This document shows positions 36,901-46,000 of a DNA stretch of 64,000 nt, piece after piece. The stretch is taken from positions 2,182,501 through 2,246,500 of the forward strand of contig NC_056406.1 in the NCBI RefSeq assembly GCF_905147365.1, written 5' to 3'. The notes beneath the pieces are model-generated. The model ran no database searches and was not told the DNA's origin. It was given only the letters and a program-made list of their open reading frames with translations. A program made the position numbers and the translations under genes. Within the stretch, counting starts at the first letter, position 1. Every line of letters begins with the position of its first letter. Source of the stretch: Aricia agestis (Eukaryota > Arthropoda > Insecta > Lepidoptera > Lycaenidae).

Positions 36901-39900
36901 AATTTAATTTACTTCTAAATTGCTCAAAACGTTTTGTGGTCACAGGAATAAACACAAGATTTTTCTTCGCGTCACTGTCACATTTCATATTAAAATAAGC
37001 TATTTGTCCACAGTGATCAGAACTTAGCTTATTAATTATTTCTTTTTTATCAGGAATAAGATTAGTAAATATGTTGTCAATACAAGTGGCTGTAGTATCA
37101 CAGACCTTTGTAGGTTCCTGAAACAAACTGAAGGTTATACGATTGAAATAAAGATGTGAATCTAACAGTAGTGGAGGTTAAATCTAATAAATTAATGTTA
37201 AAATCAACACATATAATAACCTTTTTATTAGATGCACATACTTTTGACAAAATTTGTTCCATTGTTACTTCAAAAGAATCGTATAACCCTGATGGAGGCC
37301 TGTATACGCCCACAATGATTAGATGGCTCAGCTCTATGCACGCCACTTCTATTATTCGTTCAGTAGAGAGACTCACGATATCCTTACGTTCCTTAAACTT
37401 CAAATTATTTCTGATTAAAATGAGAGAGCCTCCTCTAATGGCATTTTCTCTACTGAACGAACTTGCTATCTGGTGATTATTGAAATTGAAAATGAGTTCA
37501 TTTGATTTGAACCAATGTTCAGATATACACATAATATCAATGTTAAATTCCTTTAAAAATAACTCAATTTCAAGTTCTTTACCTACCTACCTTGTAAATT
37601 CTGATGCACCAGATTAATCAAATTACATTTATTTTTCCTCAGTTTAATTGAGTCTATCAAGTTATTGGTAGGATTTTCATCATTTAGACTTGAACTTAAT
37701 TCATTTGTGTAAGAGATGTCCTCCATTGTCTTATTATCTAATTTAAATAAATATTTGGAACATATTCCAAATCGTTAACACTGACTAATATTCTGCTCAA
37801 TAAAAGCAGTCGGGGTACGTGGGTCTCCGTAAGTCTTGACTACACCTTATTATTGCCATAGCGTTAGTTTCAATAGAAAAATAGACAAAAAGTTTCATCA
37901 AGGCCCTTTTGCTTCAAAAATTGTGACAAATAATAAATTGATAGTAGAAGCGCAAGGAAATAGAACTGATATTCTATTTCCTTGCGCTTATACTGTCGTT
38001 ATAGGATAAGGCACAAGTGCAAACGATGCACAAAACCACAGAAATGGATCTAGTTAGATAGGCCATGTGTATGTACTTCGCGTGCCATCGCGTTCCCAAA
38101 GGTTGTACAATGTCAATCTTTCGAAAGTTTGTTCTTTAGTCTGCGCTCCACCATTATCGGAATCGGACGTCAATCGGAATTCTAAAAATGTCTAATTGTG
38201 CCGTATTGGGCTGTGGAAATTCGACTAGAAACGTTGGTCTAAATAGTGGATACGTTTCCTTTCATCGGTAAGTAATTTTATTATTAAATCATGTGTCCTT
38301 TATTTTAAAATCAATTATTTAATGTCAATCGTGGGTGGTTGCAGTTTTTACCATGAAATCTACGTAACTGCGTGTGTACCCCATGATTCATAATACATTG
38401 CCGCTTTAATTAGAAAATTATAGAGCCCGTTCTGTTTGTCCGCTATTGAGCGCGCAATGGAAATAAAACAATCGATACTTTCACTCATCGCTTAGTTTCG
38501 TGGTACAGTCAATGTTCTCATTTTTCTGTCAAATGAAGCAAATAGTGTTGTACATATTCTCGATTCTAATTAATCGATTTTCGAAACAGACATGAAACAG
38601 AGGTATGATAATGTTCGCTATGATAAATTTTGTGACTCGATAATTATATTTTCTGTAATATGTATTTATGTTCCTGTTTAGTTTAGAATAATATATCACT
38701 AGCTGTCCTGGCAAGCACGTAAATAATAATCGATAAAAAAAATCGATACACCTATTAAAGTGGCAAAAGAGACGGGGCGCGGCGATGCCTTCGAATCGAT
38801 TCCGCGCGTACGGGTATTCCCATCACTAAAGCGCTCTTGTGACGTCACTGAAGGTATGAAAAAAGTGACACGCTCGTGTTCATACAAATTGTAGCGACAT
38901 AGCGGTTCTAACTAGATCCATTTCTGTGCACAAAACTTTATGCCTTGTCTTGTCGTAATCTTGGCACTTAGTTTAGTTGCCTGGTGTCCACATAAAAACC
39001 TACCCTATTTTCTTGTACCAAATCACAAATATCAAAACATTATTATAACTGAGATGAAACGTTTAAAAGATTCATCTTCCCCCAGGGCACAGCGACGGGC
39101 AAGCACCACGCGGCCATCCTCAGCAACCGCGACGCACTGGAGGCGCGGTGCGTGCGCGCCGGCCGCGCGTCAGGCGACCTCGCGCACGCGCTGCCCTTCG
39201 CCCCCGACCTGCACTTCCGCGAGTTCAGCAGCGCCATGGCCGACATGAAGAACAGTGTTGCTGTATGTTGACGCCAGATACTCAGATACTAACATTTCCG
39301 TGATCTAGTGGTTTAGAGCGTGGCTGGCTCTTGACTTATCGTGGATTCGATTCCGCGTTGCCATTGTGACAAATAGCCAACCAATGTTATAGTCACCAAC
39401 GTCCAGCCTTATACACCCTTAAAGCTCGAAAATCGGAGCGTACAGTGCGAACGGAGCGTCGTCATTTATAATAATTTGTCAGGCGCAAAAATGACGTTCC
39501 AGTGCACGCAGTACCAAAAAAATCAATACAAAGCAACAAATCCGTCCGCTGCGTACGTTCAACCTCCGTTTACCCCATATAGTGCGTGAAACACAACAAG
39601 CAATAATTCACGCCGGTTTTCTGGCAGGCCGTATTAACCCGGTCGAGTCAGCCATGTCCCCCTTACCTAAAAAATATTTAAGTACATAGTTTATAACTTT
39701 CTGTGTCTTTATACGAGAGATAACATACACTTTGTCGGATACGTATGAAATAACTTGTTCAAGACGGTATAAGCATTTTAGTATGTTTTTACTTAAAATG
39801 TCACTGACTGTTTGTACAGGATCGCGGCAACGCGCAGCCGTCGTGTGCCGGCCTGTTCGTGCTGTCGCACCTCGGGTTTGACTACCCCGGCGACTGGCTT

Positions 39901-40679
39901 CACGTCGACATGGCCTCGCCCGCACACATCGTGAGTATATTATCTCATCACCATTAATATCTTATCTCTCTAACAGCCAAAGCTGATTGCTGCACTCAAG
40001 AGGGTTGAAAGTATCAATTGTGTAATCAGTATTTCAAAGCTGCGGGTTAGAGATAGTTATGTAATAGCTATCGTTGTTGCTAGCTCTGCATTTTAATGTA
40101 CTCTTTGTGTGAATCCAAAGCCTACCACACATTTCTTCAAAATATGCTTAGTAGTTTTTGCATAACATCACTGACCTCCATTATACAAGTACGCTGGACT
40201 TATGATACCCTTTGAAATGACGACTATTTTTTGTGCCTATTTGAAGCGGAATCAGCGCCCCCAATGCGGCGGAAGAGAACTAAATCTGACGTAAAAATGA
40301 CGTTTGAAAGTCGCCATATTGGTGCTGATAGCAGTGGTGAGAGTACTTGGAACTAATACTAGTGGTGACCACCAATAATGATTAAGCGGCCATTTGCAAT
40401 TTACGTCAAATTTACTTCTCCCCCGCATTGGGGGCGCTGATTCCGCTTCAGATAGGCACAAAAAGCAGGTGGGTATCATAAGTCCAGCCAGCGTACTTGG
40501 ATAATGGAGGTCAGTGCACAACGTGTATATTACCAATTTCATTAAAAAATAGATAAATACTTAATTGTAATTCTGTACAGGGTGAGCGCGCCACGGGGTA
40601 CGGAGTAGCGTTGCTGAACGTGCTCTTCGGCGGATACACCAACAGCCGTCTGCTGAAGGCGCTCAGCCCGCCGCAGTAA
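27919..40679 (+). CDS. NPEPL1: Probable aminopeptidase NPEPL1 (M17 leucine aminopeptidase family), complete CDS
   Basis: Cytosolic-type zinc aminopeptidase. Inferred coding exons: 27927-28082, 29187-29366, 31077-31245, 31496-31671, 32365-32592, 33035-33180, 33722-33786, 34104-34195, 39086-39262, 39820-39930, 40581-40679. Together 1599 nt, 532 aa, one frame, all GT/AG, close to the length known for NPEPL1. M17 motifs are complete: VGKGIIYDTGG (Lys and Asp metal ligands), LSMKS (catalytic Lys), KGDCGGAA (Asp ligand), NTDAEGRLVLAD (Asp, Glu ligands and catalytic Arg). The C-terminus includes GDWLHVDMASPAH and the closing GVALLNVLFGG. The start ATG lies 8 nt inside the first coding exon. Introns hold many transposons, the largest being intron 34196-39085. 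Confidence 0.93.
28126..29041. mobile_element. PIF/Harbinger-like MITE, family A, interrupted copy
   Basis: Left end GGGTGAAGCCAAACAAGCGT, right end GCTCATTTGGCTTTGTCT, flanked by TAA at 28123-28125 and 29042-29044. Same family as 12904-13109 but expanded by about 700 bp of other sequence, including an inverted fragment of the dispersed repeat (28490-28665, with GGGTACGGAACCC). Confidence 0.75.
29584..29820. repeat. SINE head fragment plus GC-rich hairpin
   Basis: 29590-29653 carries the head of the LINE-tailed SINE family (TCGTGCCGAAGCATGGCTCT). It is followed by a perfect 25-bp hairpin, arms 29677-29701 and 29706-29730, containing GTCAGCGGCACGTG, and then further CGACACGTGCCG repeats. Confidence 0.7.
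30652..31018. mobile_element. TIR element (367 bp) with central hairpin
   Basis: Left end GTACAGTGTTCCCAAAGTGA and right end TTAATTTGGGAGTACTGTAC are close complements over about 41 bp. The centre contains a GC-rich hairpin at 30734-30792 around AACTTAAGTT. It ends about 60 bp before NPEPL1 exon 31077-31245. Confidence 0.75.
31701..31762. repeat. Perfect hairpin of about 29 bp, no loop
   Basis: CGCGAATTTTCTATAACCGC...AAAAAGGGG and its complement meet at GGGGCCCC. It lies 30 bp after an NPEPL1 exon donor. Confidence 0.88.
33331..33532 (+). mobile_element. SINE with LINE-derived tail, copy 3 (5'-truncated)
   Basis: Carries GGCTGTGTTTCGCCGAGTGA, pyrimidine repeats, GTCCATGGGCGATGGAAGTT and GTTTGCTCGTTTGCCCCCTT plus an A tail. 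The flanks are an imperfect duplication (ATACAGGGACA..., ACATGCTAAACA...), so it landed inside a locally repeated CA-rich stretch (33181-33240, 33535-33650). Confidence 0.75.
33850..34060. repeat. Dispersed repeat
   Basis: Contains 'AAATTTCAGCAAAATCGATT', 'GGGCGTGAAGAGGTAATAGA' and CAGACAGACAC, a wording I associate with abundant lepidopteran repeats and which is paralleled by the block at 59990-60632. No coding content. Confidence 0.5.
34425..34975. repeat. Large near-perfect palindrome at the LINE 3' end
   Basis: Left arm about 34425-34674 and right arm about 34676-34973 are complements, meeting at TTGTTGTAAAGCAACAA. Shared landmarks: ACCGGCGTAAGAAACTCGCA on the left and its complement at 34954-34973, and GTAGCCTTGCAAGAAGCCAT on the left with its complement near 34803. 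The left arm lacks about 80 bp present in the right arm. Confidence 0.9.
34425..37726 (-). pseudogene. Non-LTR retrotransposon (CR1/L2-like) ORF2, broken
   Basis: Minus strand. The reading begins at Met 37726 (MEDISYTNELSS). It passes an APE-type endonuclease (NIDIMCISEHWF, VGVYRPPSGLYDSF, CVDFNINLL, LSSDHCGQIA) and then a reverse transcriptase (FCDLSKAFDC, LGVPQGSILGP, LFADDTSLIFK, SKLQWGPHI). Several frameshifts and stops split it into open pieces 37532-37098, 37126-36560, 36553-36269, 35809-35591 and 35482-35114. The usual C-terminal ending appears on the opposite strand (KAYYKVNDFINDGTPWE at about 34745-34800), because the 3' end is an inverted duplication. No ORF1 found. Confidence 0.85.
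37948..37989. repeat. Perfect 18-bp hairpin
   Basis: AAGCGCAAGGAAATAGAA and its exact complement flank a 6-nt loop. Confidence 0.88.
38037..38928 (+). mobile_element. P-like THAP-type DNA transposon, non-autonomous (892 bp)
   Basis: Terminal inverted repeats of 22 bp start CACAGAAATGGATCTAG and end with the complement CTAGATCCATTTCTGTG. Both sides carry the exact 8-bp target duplication CACAAAAC (38029-38036 and 38929-38936). Inside, an ATG at 38188 opens a THAP-like zinc-finger start (MSNCAVLGCGNSTRNVGL...VSFHR) that runs into a consensus splice donor (GTAAGT at 38268). An 8-bp duplication plus an N-terminal THAP exon is the layout of P-element transposons. The rest of a transposase is missing, so it would depend on a full copy elsewhere. 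Confidence 0.82.
38188..38267 (+). pseudogene. THAP-domain first exon in the P-like element
   Basis: Encodes MSNCAVLGCGNSTRNVGL then NSGYVSFHR, ending at a GTAAGT donor. C-x4-C near the start and the SFHR ending match the first part of THAP zinc fingers (C-x2-4-C ... C-x2-H). The second Cys/His pair would be in a later exon, which I do not find. Confidence 0.7.
40187..40513. mobile_element. TIR element (MITE) in the last NPEPL1 intron
   Basis: CTGACCTCCATTATACAAGT at left and its complement ending ATAATGGAGGTCAG at right. Subterminal GTACGCTGGACTTATGATAC also pairs, and the inner CAGCGCCCCCAATGCGG pairs with CCGCATTGGGGGCGCTG. Target duplication unclear. Confidence 0.8.
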
Positions 40680-40860
40680 ACTAGCAAGCCAACCAGCAAG
40701 TCAACTAGCCAACCAGTGAGTTAACTAGCCAACCAGCAAGATAGCTAGCCAACCAACAGGATAACTAGCCAACCAGCAAGTTAACAAACCAGTAAGAAAA
40801 TTAGTAAGCCCCCAGGATAGTTAACGAGTCAACCAGCAAGGAAACCAGCCAGAAGAAAGA
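40680..40860 (+). repeat. Minisatellite directly after the NPEPL1 stop (3' UTR)
   Basis: A unit of about 22 bp, AACTAGCCAACCAGCAAG plus a few bases, is repeated imperfectly at least six times starting one base after the TAA, then decays into related CCAGNAAG words. Possible poly(A) signals AATAAA follow at about 40868 and 41006. Confidence 0.85.
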
Positions 40861-41804
40861 TTGTGGATAAAATAAAAGGTATTTGTAAGGTGCCACTAAA
40901 GAATCTTATCATTTATATATTTTATGCATTTTATGTCTTTATTTTTATACACTAGTAATGTAAACTGTATTTTAACAACACTAACATACCTCAGATAGGC
41001 TTTTAATAAAATGTGAGGCTTATGAGATGTAAGTTAATTTAAGATTTAGCGTTTGTAACAACTAAACCATATGTATTTTTAATTTTCATGTTTATTTGTT
41101 AATAATAGGTTTCAAACATAATGCAAACATTATGCACATTAACATCAAATAAAATCCAAATATGACAGTTTTAAGCAAATGTTTTTAGACTGTACCGGTT
41201 GGATTATTCTTATAGACAATAATATTGTTACATACAAAAAGTCCTATAATTACTTACCCAATAAAATATATTTAATAATATTTGTAATAGTCGCTAGGCC
41301 ATATTTCGTTGTTACCCAATCAATATTAGACCCATAGTGGCAAAAAATACCATCTACTGTGGTTCTATTATAAAACATTTTTATGATTATTATACTCTTA
41401 GGGGTTGATTCAGACCAATCTATCAACCCTCGCCTCTAGTACATCGACGCTACAAAAACGCGAAACAGCGGCGAACCGATTTGCTGTCTCACTCGCCACA
41501 CGACAATGCGTTATAATATGGCATCTCGCTCTATTCCTATTTCGCGTTCCGCAGCGTCGGTCGGTGTACTAGAGGCGTTGGTGTTGTTTATGACGGTAGA
41601 TGTTTCAAAGAACTACAGAGTGTGCCGTTTTCATACCATAAGAATTATGATATACAAACCATTTAATTTGTAGTAAAACTATACATTGTCATGTGTTCAC
41701 CATTAAATAAGATTGTATTAAAGGTTTTTAAATATTTTCTGTTTTATTTTAATCAAGTGAATATTCTAGTTCCACAGCTTTTCATCAGATGTCAATGTTT
41801 TTCG
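40861..41804. other. NPEPL1 downstream region
   Basis: AT-rich with several AATAAA hexamers (for example near 41006 and 41149). It probably contains the transcript end. No other feature seen. Confidence 0.4.
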
Positions 41805-41812
41805 GGGCAGAC

Positions 41813-42105
41813 CATAAAGTTAATATACCTAGCGGAATAGAGAAAGGCCTGAGCAAGAGAGATGTCACTATCAGCAACACTGCGTGGTAAAAAGAGACGT
41901 GTGATACATGACAGCAGCACTCTTTTTTTGACGTCCAGTCGGCACGTGCCGCACGTTGACAATTTAAATCTCATAGAAATCATGTTCAATCATGCTTGTG
42001 TAAGTGTATACGTACACATATTTTTCACACAGATGTAAACCAATTTCGGTTTCGTTTGACAGCTCGAGATTGTTGCTCTATTCCGCTAGGTATATTAACT
42101 TTATG
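41813..42105. mobile_element. TIR element with 8-bp target duplication (293 bp)
   Basis: Starts CATAAAGTTAATATACCTAG and ends CTAGGTATATTAACTTTATG, exact complements that extend into GCGGAATAGAG. Flanked by GGGCAGAC at 41805-41812 and 42106-42113. CA...TG ends and an 8-bp duplication fit P-like or hAT-like elements. Confidence 0.85.
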
Positions 42106-42113
42106 GGGCAGAC

Positions 42114-43043
42114 AGGTTTGAATAAAAGACAACAAGCAATTGTTTATTTTCTATATTTACCTTCGTTAATATTGTAATATTACGTCACAATTTATTTACT
42201 TCAATTAAACAATGCAACTACTCAGAACAAACAAAAAGTAAATGCACATTGTTATCTATCATAAAAATGCGACATGAATAAAAATTCAGACTTGCATATT
42301 TTGTTTAAACACATTGAAGTTTACTCAACAACATAATTATTATGCTTTTATTTATTGCAATAATTCCCATTTCATTTAAACCGTTCGTTCCAAAGAATCA
42401 CTTAATTTTTATTTTATCTTAGATCATTTTTCGCGTCTTCATAGCAATTTCCTTTTTTATTGTAGAATAAAGTATTTAAATATTGTAATTCAATTACCGT
42501 ACATAATATTATTTTCTCACAATAGGTATTCTGAACAAATGTCAATTCAAATGTAGGTAAGTAATAAAAAGTGCATACTCAAGCTATTCTATTTATTAAT
42601 TATTATTATCTAATTATTATTAAATAATATTGAATGGCAAGGTATACCGTATATTATAAAAAATATCAAAAGTTTTTTGATTAGCCTAAAATGTTTGGCG
42701 AGTATATTATAACAAAATACAATTGTACACTATACTAAAAATGGTACAATTTTAAGCTAAATTCATTGATAAATTTCCAAAAATTCGCAAAATTTGTTCC
42801 GTTTATACAAATGCAATATTTGAAGCAGTACTTTGAGTAATACAAATATTTTTCAGTAGCGCTTGGACTATAAAATCTGGAATAATTCAGAATGCCGAGA
42901 AACATTGAGATCATTGAAAATAAAAACTTAACTCTCCATCTTTCATTTCAATAATCTGAATTTTTCTCTCTCTCTGCCTCTAGGCTAGTCGGTTTATGTA
43001 TTATGAATTTGGTAAATTCAGCATAATATTAGATATAGAATGA
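42114..43043. other. Coactosin downstream region
   Basis: AT-rich stretch downstream of the coactosin stop codon, so it should contain that gene's 3' UTR on the minus strand. No ORF or repeat end supported. Confidence 0.4.
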
Positions 43044-46000
43044 TCACTCTCTGGTGCCAGTTCCGTAGTTGGCACCACCAGCTCTGTTTAGCGCGTCCCT
43101 GAATTGGTCGATGTCTATTTCAGCTTGACTCTCAAGTTGGAGTTCCACTGCAAAATTCTGAAAAAAAAAGACCGCATATTTCATTATATACAATGTAAAA
43201 ATAAATTTACAGCTGTATCTACATAATATTATTTAACTTGACGATTTATTTATAAAGTAGTTTTAGGGTTCCGTACCCAAAGGGTAAAAACGGGACCCCA
43301 TTACTGAGACTTTGATGTCTGTCCGTTTGTCTCCAGGCTGTATCTCAAAAACCGCTACAGCTAAACTTGATTTTCACAGATTATGTATTTCTGTTGCCGC
43401 TACATAAACAAATACTAAAAATAAAATAAAGTTAATAATTAAGGGAGGCTCCCATACAACCAATTACCAACGTAATTTTTTTGGGCTTTTTGGCTCGTAG
43501 AGGCACTTAAAATTTTCACTAAATCAATAAAATAAATATTTAAGGGGTGCTCCCATACAAAAAACACAAATTTTGCATACTTTCGCTTTATAGCAGTACG
43601 GAATCCGACTCGCACTTGGCCGATTATTTCGCTTTATTAACTTAAGCTTTTTTATAATGAGTCTTAGCTTTGTATCATAAACACTAATAAAAAAAGTTAA
43701 TGTCACATTGACAAATGACATTTGACAGATGACAATGAGTCAATGACAGTTTTAAATTTAAAAGTTAAAGAAAGTTATAACTGTTCACATTTTTCGCCTC
43801 AACTCTGACGCTGGCAACTCCTAAATGGGGGGCTTACGCCAAAAGAAGAAGAAGAAGAATTTGCGGGAACGGGAATTGTCTCGATTATTATTGTTCTAAA
43901 GTGCAGTAATGGATGGAATATTAGCTAAAGTGCCCGGGCGAGATAGCCAGATTAATGAATTGATTGAATTACTCGGCGAAGATGACGAACCCTTGCCGGT
44001 TTCGTTGTTTATCAGCGGAAGCATGGCGACCGGCAAAAGTTTGTGTGTGACGACTGTGCTTCAACATTTAAGACTTAAATTTGTTGTAATTGATTGCATA
44101 GAGTGCTACTCCCCGAGGATAATTTTCGAGGCGATATTAACGGAACTGGATGAAGACGAATTATTGGAGGTTAAATGTGATTCGCTATCTGAATTTATAA
44201 ACGTTTTCAAAACACTGACATCAGAGAAATTCCAAAGCAAACCTATTGTTTTAGTATTCGATAGAGCAGAGAGACTGCGTTGCATGGATAGTAACATCAT
44301 CAGTACATTTTTAAGACTACGAGAGTTCTGCACTGTGAATGTTTGTACTATTTTTATATCTCACCTAGTTTATGATAACTTTTACTTTAAAATGGGCGTG
44401 CGTGAGCCGATAAAAATCTTTTTTCCGAACTACAATAAAGAGGATTTGTTTAAAATCGTATTCCTAAGCCACAAAGTGTATTTACAACATGTATTAAATA
44501 TTTATCAAGTTGATGATGATCTAGTAGATGTATTGAGCAAACCGGAGTTGTTTGCCAATTTTCTGAATGCATTCTTGAGTGTGTTCTACAGACCCTGTCG
44601 GGATCTAATTGAGCTAAGGTACATGGCAAAAACAAATTTCATTAAATATTGTGAGCCAATAATAAAACATGAAATCAAACCCACAGACTTGGCCAAACTG
44701 TGGCGCCATATCGCCCCCATACTTAAATCCAACTTGGAGCTTTTGTATCTTAGAATAAACAACACAAAGAGTCTGACACAATCGCCGGGAAAAGAAAATA
44801 GTGATGTTGAATGTCACAGTCACAATTATGAGAAAACCCTAAAAGAGGAATTGATGTCCACTAAAACATTTGCACAGAGTTTTGAGTTGCCATATTATGC
44901 TAAGTTTCTTCTGGTCGCTGCTTACCTGGCGAGCTATAACCCACCAAAAGAAGACAAGAGACTGTTTATGAAGAACCACGGCAAGCAACGCAAGAGACTT
45001 CAACAGACTAAAGCGAAGGCAAAAATCAATGAGAAGCTAAACACGCAGCTTGGGCCAAAAGTGTTCACTTTGGATAGGTTGCTAGCGATATTCTATGCTA
45101 TTCTAGAAGAGAGAATAGGTTTAACGAGCAATTTACTGGCTCAGATAGCGACTTTAGTGGAGTTAAAGCTCATAGCCGGCACCAAGGAGGTTGATTTAGA
45201 TTCAGCTAAATATAAGTGCATTGTTGGATATGACTTTATATCTGCTGTAGCCCAGACCATCGGCTTCAATGTTAAAAAGTACCTGTATGATTTTATCTAG
45301 TTCAAAGAACTATCAAGTGATTGTGTAGAGATTGGTGAACATTCTTAAGTGATAAACTAAATCACAATTTAAAAAGGCATTGCTCAGTAAAACTCGTTTG
45401 CAGTTTTAGTAAAGTAAGTCAAAAGTATTTTTCTACTACTGTCTAAGTTGTAAGCTATTTATTTGTTTGTATTGTTATACTATTTATTTAAATAAAAATC
45501 AATATTGAAGTATTGTTTTTTAATGACAATATATTTTTATTAGGTATGATTATTATTTTTATGTGGGAATAATAATTTATTTTATTGCATACAATCAAGA
45601 TTTATGTAACTTATTCTTAGATAATATAAAAAGGCACTTACTGATATGATATCTTTGATGATAGCTTTGTCGGTGGACATTTTGGCTCGATTGATCACAG
45701 ACACGTTGGGCCCCACCCAAGTCACAAACAGAAACTTCTTCCGTTTTGACAACTCGTCGCCCATTTGTAACCTGAAATAATACTTAAAATTAATTATAAT
45801 TAATATTAGCAAAGTCAAAGTAATGCAATATAAAGTAAGGGTCAACTTCAACTCGCACCAAAACACCACGGTCCGCGTATGCATAATGCATTGTCGAGAT
45901 ATTTTTTTTGGCAGGGGATTCAAATCGATGTTTATATATTGCATAAACTTATAATGCATAGACCAACAAAGAGTGCGAGGGAGAAGAAAATCCTTTATGG

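Noticed and set aside
39298..39370. tRNA-like sequence with a TTCGATTCC B box on the plus strand
   Set aside because: Only partial and unpaired; probably another decayed SINE head in an NPEPL1 intron.
43909..45300. First considered as Orc4
   Set aside because: The C-terminal LPYYAKFLLVAAYLASYNPP and KYLYDF motifs are ORC5 hallmarks, and the length fits ORC5.
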